Origin: Euryodendron excelsum
Taxonomy: Eukaryota > Streptophyta > Magnoliopsida > Ericales > Pentaphylacaceae
Reading direction: 5' to 3'
Assembly: GCA_033060915.1 (NCBI GenBank)
Contig: CM065394.1
Coordinates: 34,520,001 to 34,584,000 of the forward strand
Length of the DNA: 64,000 nucleotides
Every line of letters starts with the position of its first letter. The stretch's first letter is position 1. Positions 1 through 11,717 of this stretch are shown here, one piece after another. A model generated the notes under the pieces. It was not told where the DNA came from. It saw nothing but the letters and a program-made list of their open reading frames with translations, and ran no database searches. A program made the translations under genes and the position numbers.

Positions 1-312
1 TATCATGAATTGAATAATCAAATAAATTTAATAATTATTTAACTAATTATTCTTGTCACATAATATTTTAAAAATATCAAAACGTCAAAATACATAAACA
101 AACACAACTTATATATATATATATGATTAAATAAAATATTTATAATCTTTTTTCAATAAACAACTCTAGAAACGTTCTTGATGATCGCAAATATGCAAAT
201 AGGTAGATTACGGAAGTCTCTTTGGGATTATTTTTTTTGGTGATTGGCAGGGTTTAAATCAGGATCCGAGTCAGCAACAAGTAATCACGAGTCATAGGTA
301 TCTTATATCTGA
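1..312. other. AT-rich 5' flank, no gene seen
   Basis: No credible coding sequence or repeat boundary is visible. The stretch is AT-rich with short (AT)n runs near 112-123 and leads into the glyoxalase-like gene promoter. Confidence 0.6.
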
Positions 313-372
313 CACGTGGACAAATAAGCACAACTGGCGAACGTGAAGGTCCTCGAGGTCTCCTATATAGAA
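313..372 (+). promoter_or_regulatory. Probable core promoter of the glyoxalase-like gene
   Basis: A G-box core CACGTG lies at 313-318 and a TATA-like TATATAG at 364-370, about 240 bases before the chosen ATG at 607. G-boxes bind bZIP and bHLH factors (family knowledge). Use of this TATA is inferred from position only. Confidence 0.45.
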
Positions 373-606
373 CCAGCTCTTGGCCTTCAATTCCATACGG
401 TGCCGTGAATAGCTCTGCCATATACAGCCGTGAACAGCTCGGCTCTCTCACTCTGCTCCCTTAATCCCACGAACCCTAGTCTTTCTCTGATCCTTCTCTC
501 TACAGTTCAGATCCCTTTTGCTAAATATTCGCTCGTCCTTGGATTCCGTCGTTCATCGTCTCCGATCAGTTCTTGCTTATTCTTGAGATTGAACTTCGTC
601 GAGAGA

Positions 607-1449
607 ATGAAGGAAAACACGGGAAACCCTTTGCACCTGACCTCTTTGAATCACATCTCACTTGTTTGTAGATCAGTTGAGAAATCGATCGATTTTTACA
701 CGAATGTTCTTGGGTTCTTCCCAGTGATGAGGCCTGGCTCCTTTGATTTCGATGGAGCATGGTAATTCCATTGACAATAAGAAGTTGTAAATTGAATATA
801 TACTCACAATCATACATACATATATATATATAGAAAGCAAACCCACTTAAAAAATAATGGATCGTATTTTTTTGTTTTTCTTAGGGAAGATTGTTGTTGA
901 TTTTCTTGCAAAGAATATGATTTGTGTTTCTTGATTTATGTAGGCTGTTCAGTTATGGAATTGGAATACATCTATTGCAGTCAGAAGACCCAGAAAATAT
1001 GCCAAAGAAAACTGAAATCGATCCTAAGGACAATCATATTTCTTTTCAGGTACTTCCTACAGATGATCAAATGCTTTTGTTGTTATTATTGTTAATGATG
1101 TTGTTGTTTTCGATGTCACATGAAAAAAAAAAAAAAAAACGTAAGTTCTTTTTGGCGAACTCAATTAGATGCCTCTCTTTGTGATTCTGATGCGCAGTGT
1201 GAGAGCATGACAGCAGTGGAGAAGAAGCTGAAGGAGATGGAAATTAACTGCGTGAGGCAGCGGGTAGAGGAAGGCGGGGTTTTCGTTGATCAACTCTTCT
1301 TTCACGATCCGGACGGCTTCATGATCGAGATATGCAATTGCGATAACCTCCCCGTTATCCCACTCGCCGGAGAAATGGTCCGGTCGTGCTCGCGGGTGAA
1401 TCTTGAAAAGATGCAGCATCAGCAACCGATACAAATCGTCCGACCATAG
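607..1449 (+). CDS. Glyoxalase I-like (VOC superfamily) protein, three exons
   Basis: Exons are 607-761, 944-1049 and 1198-1449, all with GT donors and AG acceptors. They join to 513 nt encoding 170 residues. The product is a single vicinal-oxygen-chelate domain: a beta-alpha-beta-beta half starts at LNHISLVCRSVEKS (residues 14-27) and the second half ends at HDPDGFMIEICN (123-134). Likely metal ligands or equivalents are His16, Glu75, His83 and Glu131. It resembles the short plant GLYI-like proteins (Arabidopsis At1g80160/At1g15380 type). That group is annotated as lactoylglutathione lyase family and linked to methylglyoxal detoxification and stress, but activity is not certain for every member. 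The ATG at 607 was chosen because homology begins there; an in-frame extension from 430 would be 5' UTR. A run of 16 A near 1124-1139 lies in intron 2. The gene looks intact. Confidence 0.88.
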
Positions 1450-2551
1450 GAGCTTAGCTTTAATTCTGCTTTGTCTTTCTTATTTCTTGTTTCCTTACTT
1501 TTTTAGCTTGATGTAATAAGTACTTTGTGTTGAGCCAAATGAGAATTGTCATTACGGATTCCCCAATCCGAATGTCATGGCTGGGCTTGCAAATGAGAAT
1601 TGTCATTTCTGCTATGTCTGTCGTTATATATCCAAATTAGCCTGATATTTTTACTCTTAACGCAACAAAACAGAGTCAAGTTTAACCCACCAACTCAAGG
1701 TGCTATAGGTGGGTGTTTGTATAAGATTACAAACATGGGAGCTTGAATTTCTTCTTGACGATTGCTTGTGGGAGCTTGAAATTGCCCTTTGGAGCCCTGA
1801 TGCCCAAGAAAGGGAATAAAAAAACGATGATTCTATGGAGTCCATTTGCCTCCAATGCTAGATTATTACGATTCTTTAGAGTTCAGACTCCTGTTGCTCT
1901 ATGAAAACTGGGTTCAACTCTGAAAATGATTTTGTCATTCTTTACCTTTCTAAATCGGAAATCTGAGATTTGAATCCAACTGAATTTTTTCTTTTAAATG
2001 ATAAGAGTGCCACCCAGATCCACTTTTCCACCAAAGCTAACAATATTTCATAGAATTAAATCTGAAAAACAGAGGTTGGATAGATAATTAGCATATTCTT
2101 GGTTGGAATTGGCAATACAGGCAAGGTTAATTCTATAATTCTTGTGTTCACGAAAGGCTTGATGAGAGATTAGTTTACAGTCAATATTACCGTTAAGGCG
2201 CAAACAATCCTGTAGTGTGTGCTATGTATCCAGAAGGCAGAAGGTATATGTATCAGTTCATTACAGGTGAAACCAGCCACCAGAATGCTTCATCTTCACT
2301 TTGTGCAAAATCACCATTCAAACAAAAGAACACACACACACACACACATATATATAGCTCAATTCAGAACACACGAAATTTCTGAATGCTTACTTTTAGA
2401 ACTTGAATATCATGATTCATAAGAGATTAGCATCACACAACAAATAAATCAATCAATTTAATGGAACAAAACGAAGTAAGAGAGAGAAGAAAAGACAAAA
2501 ACACAAAAAAAAAAAAAAAAGCAAAATACGAATATATGAAGTTTTAGGAGA
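1450..2551. other. 3' flank and intergenic DNA, nothing coding
   Basis: The stretch holds the putative 3' UTR of the glyoxalase-like gene, AT-rich unique DNA, a (CA)n run at about 2330-2348 and an A-run near 2505-2520. No homology to a known element was recognised. Confidence 0.55.
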
Positions 2552-2836
2552 TTATGTCCCTCTTGCAAGCATTTGCTTATAATTCTCAATCGACTCAAGG
2601 CGTTGGAGCTGCAGTTGTTGCTTGAACTTCTTGATGAACGCGTCGGCGCTTTCGTTTATATCTATCGATGGCTCGCTCTCTAACTTCTTTGGTGCCGCCG
2701 CCAATCTTTTCGCCGTGGAAGCATCGGATTTCATTGAACTCTTCTCTCTGAAACCGTCAATGCCACTTTGCTTCTCTTGCTCTGAAACCTTGGGGCTGCG
2801 GTAGAGATGTGATGGCCTGGAAGTGGAGCTCTTCAT
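2552..2836 (-). CDS. Small DUF761 (cotton fibre expressed protein-like) protein
   Basis: Intronless 94-residue ORF. The N-terminal 55 residues are Ser/Lys-rich and low in complexity. The C-terminus (about residues 58-94) carries the DUF761 signature: a SADAFIKKFKQQLQLQRLES core followed by NYKQMLARGT, predicted as a short amphipathic helix. DUF761 proteins are plant-specific and of unknown biochemical function, and many are small and induced by stress or pathogens. The TATA-like sequence TATAAATATGG on this strand (2906-2916) sits about 75 nt before the ATG. The (T)-rich antisense ORF in the same place is a shadow. The frame is intact and probably functional. Confidence 0.82.
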   Translation of the reverse strand: MKSSTSRPSHLYRSPKVSEQEKQSGIDGFREKSSMKSDASTAKRLAAAPKKLESEPSIDINESADAFIKKFKQQLQLQRLESIENYKQMLARGT

Positions 2837-2905
2837 TATAACTCTCTGCTCGTCTAAGGCTTCGACGATATAGAGAGATCAGATGCTTCTTGAGTTCATT
2901 TGCTT

Positions 2906-2916
2906 CCATATTTATA
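2906..2916 (-). promoter_or_regulatory. TATA box of the DUF761 gene
   Basis: TATAAATATGG reads on the minus strand, at a normal plant TATA-to-ATG distance for a short 5' UTR. It is supported by motif and position only. Confidence 0.5.
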
Positions 2917-2926
2917 GAGGAGCAGG

Positions 2927-4784
2927 TCGATTCCATTTTCTATGTATTAATAGTAGGTTGGCTGGCACGTGATTCCGCGTATTTCTTTTGATAAAATGAG
3001 CACCTCTTGATGACAAGTTATGAAAAGTCAAAATTAGGCTTCATTGAAATGCTAATCTCAAGAACCTATGGTTTTCTTCCTAGTATAATGTGCAATTAGA
3101 AGGAAAATTGTCATTCTTACGTAATGTTTATACAAAAAATTCTATGAGAATGAAAATTATGAGCCAAAATAAAGGGTACTTTTTTAAATAAAAGAATAAT
3201 ATACAACTAAATTATTCTTAATAAAAATTTTATACAAACATTCTATTTGTATATAATTCTGAGCATATTAGACAATAGAAGTATGAGCAATGCTACATAT
3301 CACGACTATTATTCACCGAATTATTCTAGCGGCTGAGGTGCTGGGGTGTGTCAAGTTATTTGGGTATGACTGGCACAACTTCTTTTTTAAGTCAAGTTTT
3401 TGATAATGTGAAAGAAAAAAAAATACAAGAAGAAAATAGGAAAATGTTTTCTTGTTTCTTCTGTGTCTCCATTCTTTCAGTTTTGCTTCTCTTTACCCGT
3501 TCAAGCAATATTTACCATAGTCCTCAAGTTAGAACTCTCCGCAATATAACCCAGGAATAAACCATAAAAGTACCCTCTACATGCTTTATATATATATACA
3601 CGTATAAATAACGATCTACATGTTTAAAGAGATGGATGGAGATGAGAGGAAGGGTGCTAATTCATGAATCTCGAGTTCGATCTGATGTTAAAATCAATTG
3701 CCATATGTTGTTTCTCTCTAATCTCTTCTGTCTCTTTTTATTTAGTTACTTATTTGTTTTGGAATAAATAAATTATTCTTATCAGGAACCATAGGACTAT
3801 AGGAGATTTTATATAATTCGAATTCATTCACAAGCTTTTGGGGTTCAAAGGTCGAAGGCATGGAAAGAAAGAAATTCTAAGAGAATTTTGTCAGGGCAAA
3901 GATTCAACCAGGGAAAGAGAAAGATAAGGCATTATTTATGTTTCTTTTTTGGCTCTCTATCTCTCCTCTTTTTTCCCTCCAGTCTTTCAGGTGAAAAATA
4001 AAGATTTAATCGACTGATGTAAATTAACAACATATACACCCACGTTAGCCAGTATGAAAAACCGATGACCTTATCCGATATATATAACATTTCTCTAGAA
4101 GTATAGAAATACTCCTTTCTTTATTGTTATATTGTACAAGAATCTCTACTCTTTAAATCGTGAGTGAAGAGAAACATAGTCGTAATTAAGGATAACATCT
4201 AAATCAATATTGTTTTTCAAAAACCCAAAAAAAATAAATAAATAAAGCACTTTGATTAGTGAAACAATGAAAGTGCTTAATAGTAGTGCATTGATATGCT
4301 AATCCTCAAAAAACACGCTAAGTCGATTATTGCATATAGTAGTGCCACCATTAGTTTAAGCCTTTCGATTAATTTTATAAATGATCACAGAGAATGGGAG
4401 ATGGTGTGTTGAGGATAATAATGTCTTTTCAATGAAGTTTCAGGTTGAGTGATTCGTGAAGCAAAATAAGGAGCGCCCCAAGTCACACTTTCATTTGGAA
4501 TTACGTGAAAGTCATAAAAACAGCAGCCATCTCTTTGACCCACATTGGGGTTAGGCCGGGTAACGAAAGAACTTGTCCACACGGATGTGATTTGGACTCT
4601 TCAAATTAAATACTTGGTGGCTACCACAGGTATGGGGCCCTTGGCACGGAAGGGTCCGCCAACCTTCCCTTGGGCAGCCATTTGCGCCGCGTGAAGCAAC
4701 AGTCTAGCTCTTCGTGAATGGAATCTCCTATACTTTCACGCATACACATACATACATATACACATATAGTTATGAAATAATTTA
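2927..4784. other. Intergenic AT-rich DNA, nothing recognised
   Basis: Only short ORFs without family features occur here. No LTR, TIR or tRNA-like structure was seen. Confidence 0.5.
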
Positions 4785-4965
4785 TATTAGAGGGTGACTT
4801 TGATGCAATGGTAAGATTGCTTTTTTATTACTTGAGTATAATGGGTTCGAAATATAAAAATAACCTTTTATGAGGTAAGAATATAATGTACATCTACTCC
4901 TTTTTAGATTCAGCAATACCGAAAACTTCATCAACCACTGGGATAAGTTTGAGTGTAAAGAAGGT
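4785..4965 (+). repeat. Diverged tRNA-derived SINE-like (Au-type) copy
   Basis: GATGCAATGG at 4802-4811 fits the Pol III A-box pattern RRYNNARYGG. GGTTCGA at 4844-4850 fits the 5' part of the B-box, 32 bases downstream. The tail, with an ACTGGG motif near 4936, loosely follows the plant Au-SINE layout. The B-box 3' CC is lost and no clear target duplication was found. Confidence 0.42.
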
Positions 4966-7900
4966 ATGGCCACCTACATATACGTAACTGTAGCTGGTTA
5001 GAGGCATTGCGTGCAGTATGCACATGCTCTTGCCAAAGGAACAGAAAAAGAATACGCAAGTTTCACATGTGTTGCATTAAAGAAGTAATAATATATAATA
5101 AGATGATGAACGATGGGGATGACAAGTTGCCAACCATATCCCATATGGATAGCCAAATAATTGGAGAAGCAATGTTTAATGTCAAGACATCAAATTAAAA
5201 CTTCGAGTGGTGTTTGGACCGATTGTGGAGACTACTACTTGGTTCCACCCACCGGACAAAAAAACAAGAGAACCCGACTTTGGCCTAATGTCAAATTAGA
5301 AGATTCTACCTAAGCTAAAAGTTGTCTTGAATTAGGACCATAAGCGAGATGGGCTGACTTGAATACTGGGTTATTTAGGTTTGATTTAAAAATCTTAATA
5401 AGCTTGATAATGTGTTCAAATTTGATTTGTTCAATTTTCAAATTGATCTCAAACAAACTTAAATTAAGCCTATCAAAATAGCTTGAAATTTTTAATATAT
5501 ATAAGATTACCAAACCAAGTTTTAAAATGAATTAAATCTTAATTTTTTTATATAAAGAGCTGATCTCAAATGAATTTTTAACTAGTCACACGCAGATCAA
5601 ACTTGAATAACTTTATTTAAGTTGGGTTTTAGGCAGTTTATTACCAGACTTCTTAGCGTACTATCCTATCCAGCCCTGCCCCAACCGAATCCATGAATAC
5701 AAGTAATAGTGTATGAAGCAATTGCATCATAATGCCCGTGAATGTTGAATTTTAAGGCCTAAACCCCAAAAAAGGGAAGAAAAAAAAAAAGAACAGGTTT
5801 TGTATACTTTTTTAGTGAACTCAAAGATAAAGCCCGAGCTTAAGATCAACTGACATTAACGAGGTTGAAAATATTAAGATGTAACACGTGTGTAATTAGA
5901 GATGTAAGACGAATCAAATTATTTGAGCTTGACTCATGTTCGATTTGTTAAAAAACTTGTTTGAGATTCACTCATTTTGTAAAAAAAAAATTCAAACTTG
6001 AACACATTTTAAAATTCATTATTTTTTGAGTTTGACTTGAATTTGACTTGGTAAGATTGTATGCACTAAAAAAAAGAAGCTACTTGAGTTCTGTTTGTAA
6101 TCGATTCGATTAACCTCATTAAAAATTAGCTTAAATATATTTTGAACCTCGATAAATTTTCCAGCCAAACTTAAGCAAACCGTAATTCGTCTCTGATTGG
6201 CTCATTTACAGTCCCGTGAATAATGCCCTAGTTGTCAAAATGTCTAGGCGACCTTAGGTGATGGGCCTAGGTGCCCAATCGATCGTTCAACCAACTCAAT
6301 AGAAATTTATTTAATTATTTTAATAAAACTGTAGTTTATTTACTCCATTTGAATGATCTTGTTTTGTTTTACTTTCAATAGATTGATCCCAAGATATCTA
6401 AGGGGCATGCCATGCTTAGGAGAAGTTTTAATCTATTGATCCAATCTTTTTGGTCTGGGCTTGATTTAAATTCCACCACTATCCGACATGAAAAAAGGAG
6501 GTCAGGCCCAGCCCAAGATCTTTCATGGACAGTACATCAGGGGTATTCTCGCAATTCCACATCTTTCTTTACAGGACGTGCAAGGCACGGGCGGTGTTGT
6601 TTTGTTCTGCAAGAGGGATTATATATGGTTGACAAAGTGTGGAAAAACCAGTACCAATATGCATCAAGATTCGGATGACCTAAAAAACAGATAATAGAAA
6701 GTCAAATTCCTCCATGTGTTATACATACTACCAACCAGATCGGTCTCACCAATAATAGTAGAATAATGTTTACTCAAACGAAATCAATAGAAACACAATT
6801 CCAAAATAAAAAAAAAAAAATTAGATAGGTTTTCCTCAGTGAAAATAAATTACTGATAGTCTAACAATTATACAGATCTCAAATTTAGTCAAAGTGAGCG
6901 TAAGTTAGTTCGGTCATCCGGTTAACAAATATATATATATATATACATACAATTACTTGATATTTTTTATATCATCTTCTTCCCTTATGATTTATTCTTC
7001 TACTCAATTTATGACCTCATATTTGGGTATTATATACCGAACTCAAATTTTGTGGTCATTAAATTTGTGGTCATTATGGGTTTTTTTTTTTCTGAATTAC
7101 TTCTGTGGGTGTCAAGTATGTGTATGTTTAGAGATGGAGCATGAAAAAGAACTACACAATTCAAAAATATAGACCAAGATATTTGGGGCTTTTTTTGTTG
7201 CATGCATAATCATGAACCAATTCAGTCATCATCAAGAACTTGCTCACAACTCATTGAGGCAATTCATCAAACAAGAAGCTGTTTATTGAGGTGAAACCCT
7301 ATATTTTTTATAAGCAAATTGACCCAACATATTCACACCAAGGAAAAAATTTGCACCAAGAATTGTCCCCAATTTGCAAAGTGTAGCCATGTAGTAGATG
7401 CACAGGGACATGCAGACTACTGCAGGATAGATAACGCGCAAATCTGAACCTAAATTGTCTGATTGGGCAGTGGCTTTGAGAAGCTAATCAGTATGGACCC
7501 AGGAAACGAAAAATAGGATCATCTATTGGGTTGCGGACCAGGCAAGTTGGGTTTGTTTCTTTTTGTCAAATTCCACTATAAAATCTATCTACAATTAAAG
7601 CGAAAATGGTAATCGAATTTATCTTTTGAAGCGTGTTCAAAAGTTAGGCCAAAACACCAATCTTAATCCTACATTTTTTTTACGTGTACTTACATTCTCT
7701 TGCAAATCTACCTGTGATGGAATGCAATCAAATCTTTTTAAAACGACAAAGCATCCACACTAATCACAACTTAAAAGCCTATCTTAATTGTGTGTTTTGA
7801 AAGAGACATTGAAAAAATTGTTCACACACTCTTATGCACACAAAAATACAGTCACTAAAAAACTTACTTCTTCTCTTGATCTCTTGAATATTTATAAGTG

Positions 7901-8161
7901 TGGAATGAATTTACCATTCTTAATTTTTGATAGTTGACACATGCCCTAACCATTAAATTAAGTGAGAGTATACTTGAACAACTATCCCAATCATCAAAAT
8001 AAGTGAGAGTATACTTAAACAACTACCTAACACAAGTGCTGAGTAAATTTTTGAGTTAGGACATGCCCATGACACTCAAACCGGTCCGTATCCGAACCGA
8101 TGATACCAACATCCACAATTGCTGACATCCTTGAATTTGCTGGTTAACAGTCATAGTTGGC

Positions 8162-8162
<1 letters not shown>
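4966..8162. other. Intergenic AT-rich DNA with old unclassified repeats
   Basis: No gene was recognised. Stretches at about 5290-5660 and 5890-6200 share a 'TTTGA/CTTGA/AAATTT' style typical of degraded plant repeats. A tandem pair of about 45 bp (core AAGTGAGAGTATACTT) lies at 7950-8030. ORFs at 6412-6694 show no domain. Confidence 0.45.

Positions 8163-8203
<41 letters not shown>
8163..8203. repeat. (GA)n microsatellite
   Basis: About 20 uninterrupted AG dinucleotides, read directly from the sequence. Confidence 0.95.
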
Positions 8204-8205
<2 letters not shown>

Positions 8206-8848
8206 TTGGAATTCACTTCCAGTATTTTCATTGAGTTCAGGCAACTCAAGCAGCGATGAAGCTGTATTTCGGCTTCGATTAATTGAGATTCTTTCATTTT
8301 GTGGAGAAGAATGAGAATAAAAGCAAGGAAGAAGATGAAATTCGTTTGTTAGCAGCTTCTCTTTTACCCATCTCATGGTCAAGTAACTTACATCATTCAT
8401 CACGATAAGAATGCAGAAAAGGTGCACTTTATCATCAATGTATCAGATTGAAAGAGGCTAATGGAGTGCCTCTTGAAAGATTGGAAGGCATAAAGAGGCA
8501 ATTTTGTGGGTTACAGGTGATCCAGATAGATAAATGTTCATGTCATGTTGCAATGGTCTTGAGAGTTGAGATGGCAGACACAGAGAGAGAAAATGAAAAT
8601 CGAGAGTTAGAGAGAGACTGAAGACGATGAGATATCCGAGGTTGGATTTTTATTGGAAGCAGGAGACGAAAAATAAGCATCGAGCTCAACTGGCTCTTTT
8701 TATACACTTAGTTGAAGTGCACGGGCCATTTTTAATTTTTTTAAAAAATATTATTGTGGGAGGTACTTTATTATTTATAAAAATAAATAAAAAATATGCC
8801 CATAGTGAAAAATGAATAGTAGTAGAAGCTTTGTGTTTGATGTCAATA
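8204..8848. other. Intergenic, nothing recognised
   Basis: Short ORFs on both strands show no recognisable domain or splice pattern. Confidence 0.45.
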
Positions 8849-8857
8849 CAATGTTTA

Positions 8858-9500
8858 GGAGTAATTACATTTTATCCTCTCTGACTTGAATCAAAATTAG
8901 ATGACCCCCTGAACTTTAAAAGTGAATAGATGACCTTCTATAGTTTTAGACTAAAGTGCAAATGGATGGAAACCGTTAGACTTAATGAAAGTTGTTATGG
9001 GAAATTACACTTTACCCACCTGTGGTTTGAGTCAAAATTAAATGACTCTTTATAGTTTAAAAGTGAACACATAATCCCTGTGGTTTTAGAAATTAAAAAG
9101 ATAATTTGACTCTTTTTTATGCCAAAAAGATAATAAAAACTATTAGATTTAACTGAAATTCTATTATAGAGATATTTTGACCATTTTATATATTCAAATT
9201 AAAACTTTCAAAAGATGACTTGGTGAAATAACAAAAAAAATAAAATATCTATAGAACATTAAAAAGACGACTTGGTAAAATAACAAAAAAAAAAAAACTC
9301 GATAGACAACACTTTAATGTTCTAAGTTAAAGATAAAATGATAAAAATACCTTTATAATAGAATTTTCATTAAATTTAATAGTTTTTATCCATTTGCATT
9401 TCAATCCAAAATCACAAAGAGGTCATCTGTTCATTTTTAAAGTTCAAGGGGATCATCTAATTTTAGATTAAACTACAAAAAGGTAGAGTGTAATTACTCC
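8858..9500. mobile_element. Non-autonomous Mutator-like TIR element (MULE-MITE)
   Basis: The ends are GGAGTAATTACA and its inverted complement TGTAATTACTCC. They are the tips of terminal inverted repeats of about 100 bp with scattered mismatches, and the left TIR is partly repeated internally from about 8999. Flanks CAATGTTTA (8849-8857) and CAATTTTTA (9501-9509) match at 8 of 9 bases. A 9-bp target duplication with long TIRs is the signature of Mutator-type elements. There is no transposase, so it is non-autonomous. Confidence 0.78.
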
Positions 9501-9509
9501 CAATTTTTA

Positions 9510-10462
9510 AGATATTTAACCTCTTATTAGTTTGCATCATAAAGAGATTTGTTTAACAGTTTAACTCACTCCTAGTTCTTGTCATAATTTTTAATAATGT
9601 TTTTTGTTGGTAAGGTGAAATTGGTAAGTTTGGTGTTTTGAAGTTACTCTGAGCATTGTACGTTTGAGTATCTGAATTGAAATTGTTTTAGAGGGTACAA
9701 TGGTACCCTTTAACCTCATGTTAAATGACTCAAATGAGAAATATTTTAGTATATTTTATTAGAGAGAAAATATTATAAGAGGGGAAGATAAACATAAAAA
9801 TTTAAAAAAGGAAATTTTAGTTGCTTCCCATCTCAAATATGGGTGTGAACCTGTAAAATCTTTTTTGTTTCCTCACATTTTTTGGATTGACTACTCACTT
9901 AAAACTTGTGCAAAGCAATTGTATAAACTCTACAAACTTTATACAATTTGCATGAATGCTAATTAGCACCAAAAAATATGCAATAAATGAAATTTGAGAG
10001 CTTGTGCTAATTACATTAGAGAATTAGCACGTACAATTTATTTATAAAGAGTATAGAAGATTTAAAATTTAAAAAAATAAAAAATAATTTTTTAGAGTTA
10101 ATCCATTTATGAGTCTCAGATCTTGTCTACCATGTTACTTACTCTATGGAGCATGTCATTGGAAGTGGTAAATGGGTTTGAAGATAAGATGATGCGAGTC
10201 ATGTCATGTATTTAGGAATTTCTATGATGTGTCGAAAATTTTTTTGGGTCGGTACGGCATCTCATGAAGGAGAAGCAATAAGACAAAGCTTATCTGAGCT
10301 CTCCTCGAAAAACGTGAAGGTAACCAACGCAATGTAATAACTTTTTCCTTTATAGTTAAAAGTGGAAAAATAATCAATGCACTGTAACAACTTTTTCCTT
10401 TAGGGTTAAAAGTGAAAAGAAGTGTCAAATGGTATATAGGCCAAAATTGAGTGTGCCTCTTT
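9510..10462. other. Intergenic upstream of PDF1A with a short tandem repeat
   Basis: AT-rich DNA without genes. Two direct copies of about 50 bp, sharing the core AACTTTTTCCTTTA, lie at about 10322-10373 and 10374-10425 immediately upstream of the PDF1A promoter. Confidence 0.5.
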
Positions 10463-10469
10463 TTATATA
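10463..10469 (+). promoter_or_regulatory. Probable TATA box of PDF1A
   Basis: TTATATA lies about 55-60 bases before the PDF1A ATG at 10524. It is supported by position and motif. Confidence 0.45.
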
Positions 10470-10523
10470 GTTAGATTTAGACAGAATAATAGCAGAGGCA
10501 AGAAGCTAGTAAGATAGTAAGCG

Positions 10524-11633
10524 ATGGAGAGCATCCAACGATTCACTCACCGTCTCTTTCCAATACCCATCGCCGGAAAATGCTTAAAATCCGTTACAAA
10601 CACTCCGTTTCTGACAGTCCCAGTTATCCGATTCCACCAAACCCGAAAGCCCATCTTCGAACCCAAAACATCTTGCCCGAAACCAGTCTCCGGTGTTGGC
10701 TTGATAACCAGAAGGAATCATAGTTCTTCTTCAACTGCCAGGGCCGGTTGGCTCCTGGGTTTGGGAGAAAAGAAGCAGATTTTTCCGGAGATTGTGAAAG
10801 CAGGCGACCCTGTTCTTCACGAACCGGCCCGAGAGGTCCCACCCGAAGAAATCGGATCGGAGAAGATCCAGAAGATTATAGATGATATGGTGAAGGCCAT
10901 GAGGAAAGCTCCTGGTGTTGGTCTTGCTGCTCCCCAGATTGGTATACCCTTGAAGGTCAGTTCGAACTTGCAATAACCCTTCAAAGTAAATGCTCTCTAC
11001 AATGCGATTGACATGTTAACAAACATTTTGTGGTTCAATGTGGGCAATGCTCTATATTATGATATGCGCATATGAGTAGCAGTAATCACATATGCCATAT
11101 TGCTGTATTTGGAGGAAGGGTCTGTTTGATACATGGGAAAAGAAAGGTTCTTCTTTTTTGTTGCATACAAGGTAATGTATTTCCTCTTATTTTAAAAAGA
11201 AAGAGAGAAAAATAAATACTGTTCCTTAGAATTTCTCTCTCATTTACCTTCCAGAAGTTCCAAACACACCCTAACACTGTGAAACCCTTAATTAAGTAAA
11301 GTACATATATTACAAGGTTAAGAGTTATGTAAATTAGCATTTATGTAAAATAAGTTTAATTAATGATCTTAAGTAATGAGTTAACTTAAATTATCCTACC
11401 AATAAGAGTTGGCACCTAGATGTAAGTCACTTAGTGAATGAGAATTGGTGGGGGAAAGAAATGGGTGACACCTAAGAGTGTGATATACATTTACCTAACA
11501 AATTGAAACTTGAAGAAAGAGATAGAATTTGGTAGGAGAAGAAGTCCAAGGGAGAGGGCCAAAAGAAAGGAAAAAAAAAAAGAGAGAATGGAAAGAAAGA
11601 AAAGAGCAAGTCAAGGGGGAGGGCTGCTCATAC

Positions 11634-11717
<84 letters not shown>

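Noticed and set aside
430..606. Upstream in-frame ATG at 430 as start of the glyoxalase-like protein
   Set aside because: The extension is Ser/Leu-rich and unlike the family; the domain begins right after ATG 607, so 430-606 is taken as 5' UTR.
6412..6694. Overlapping ORFs of 68-88 codons
   Set aside because: No domain, no splice context and no homology that I recognise; likely chance.
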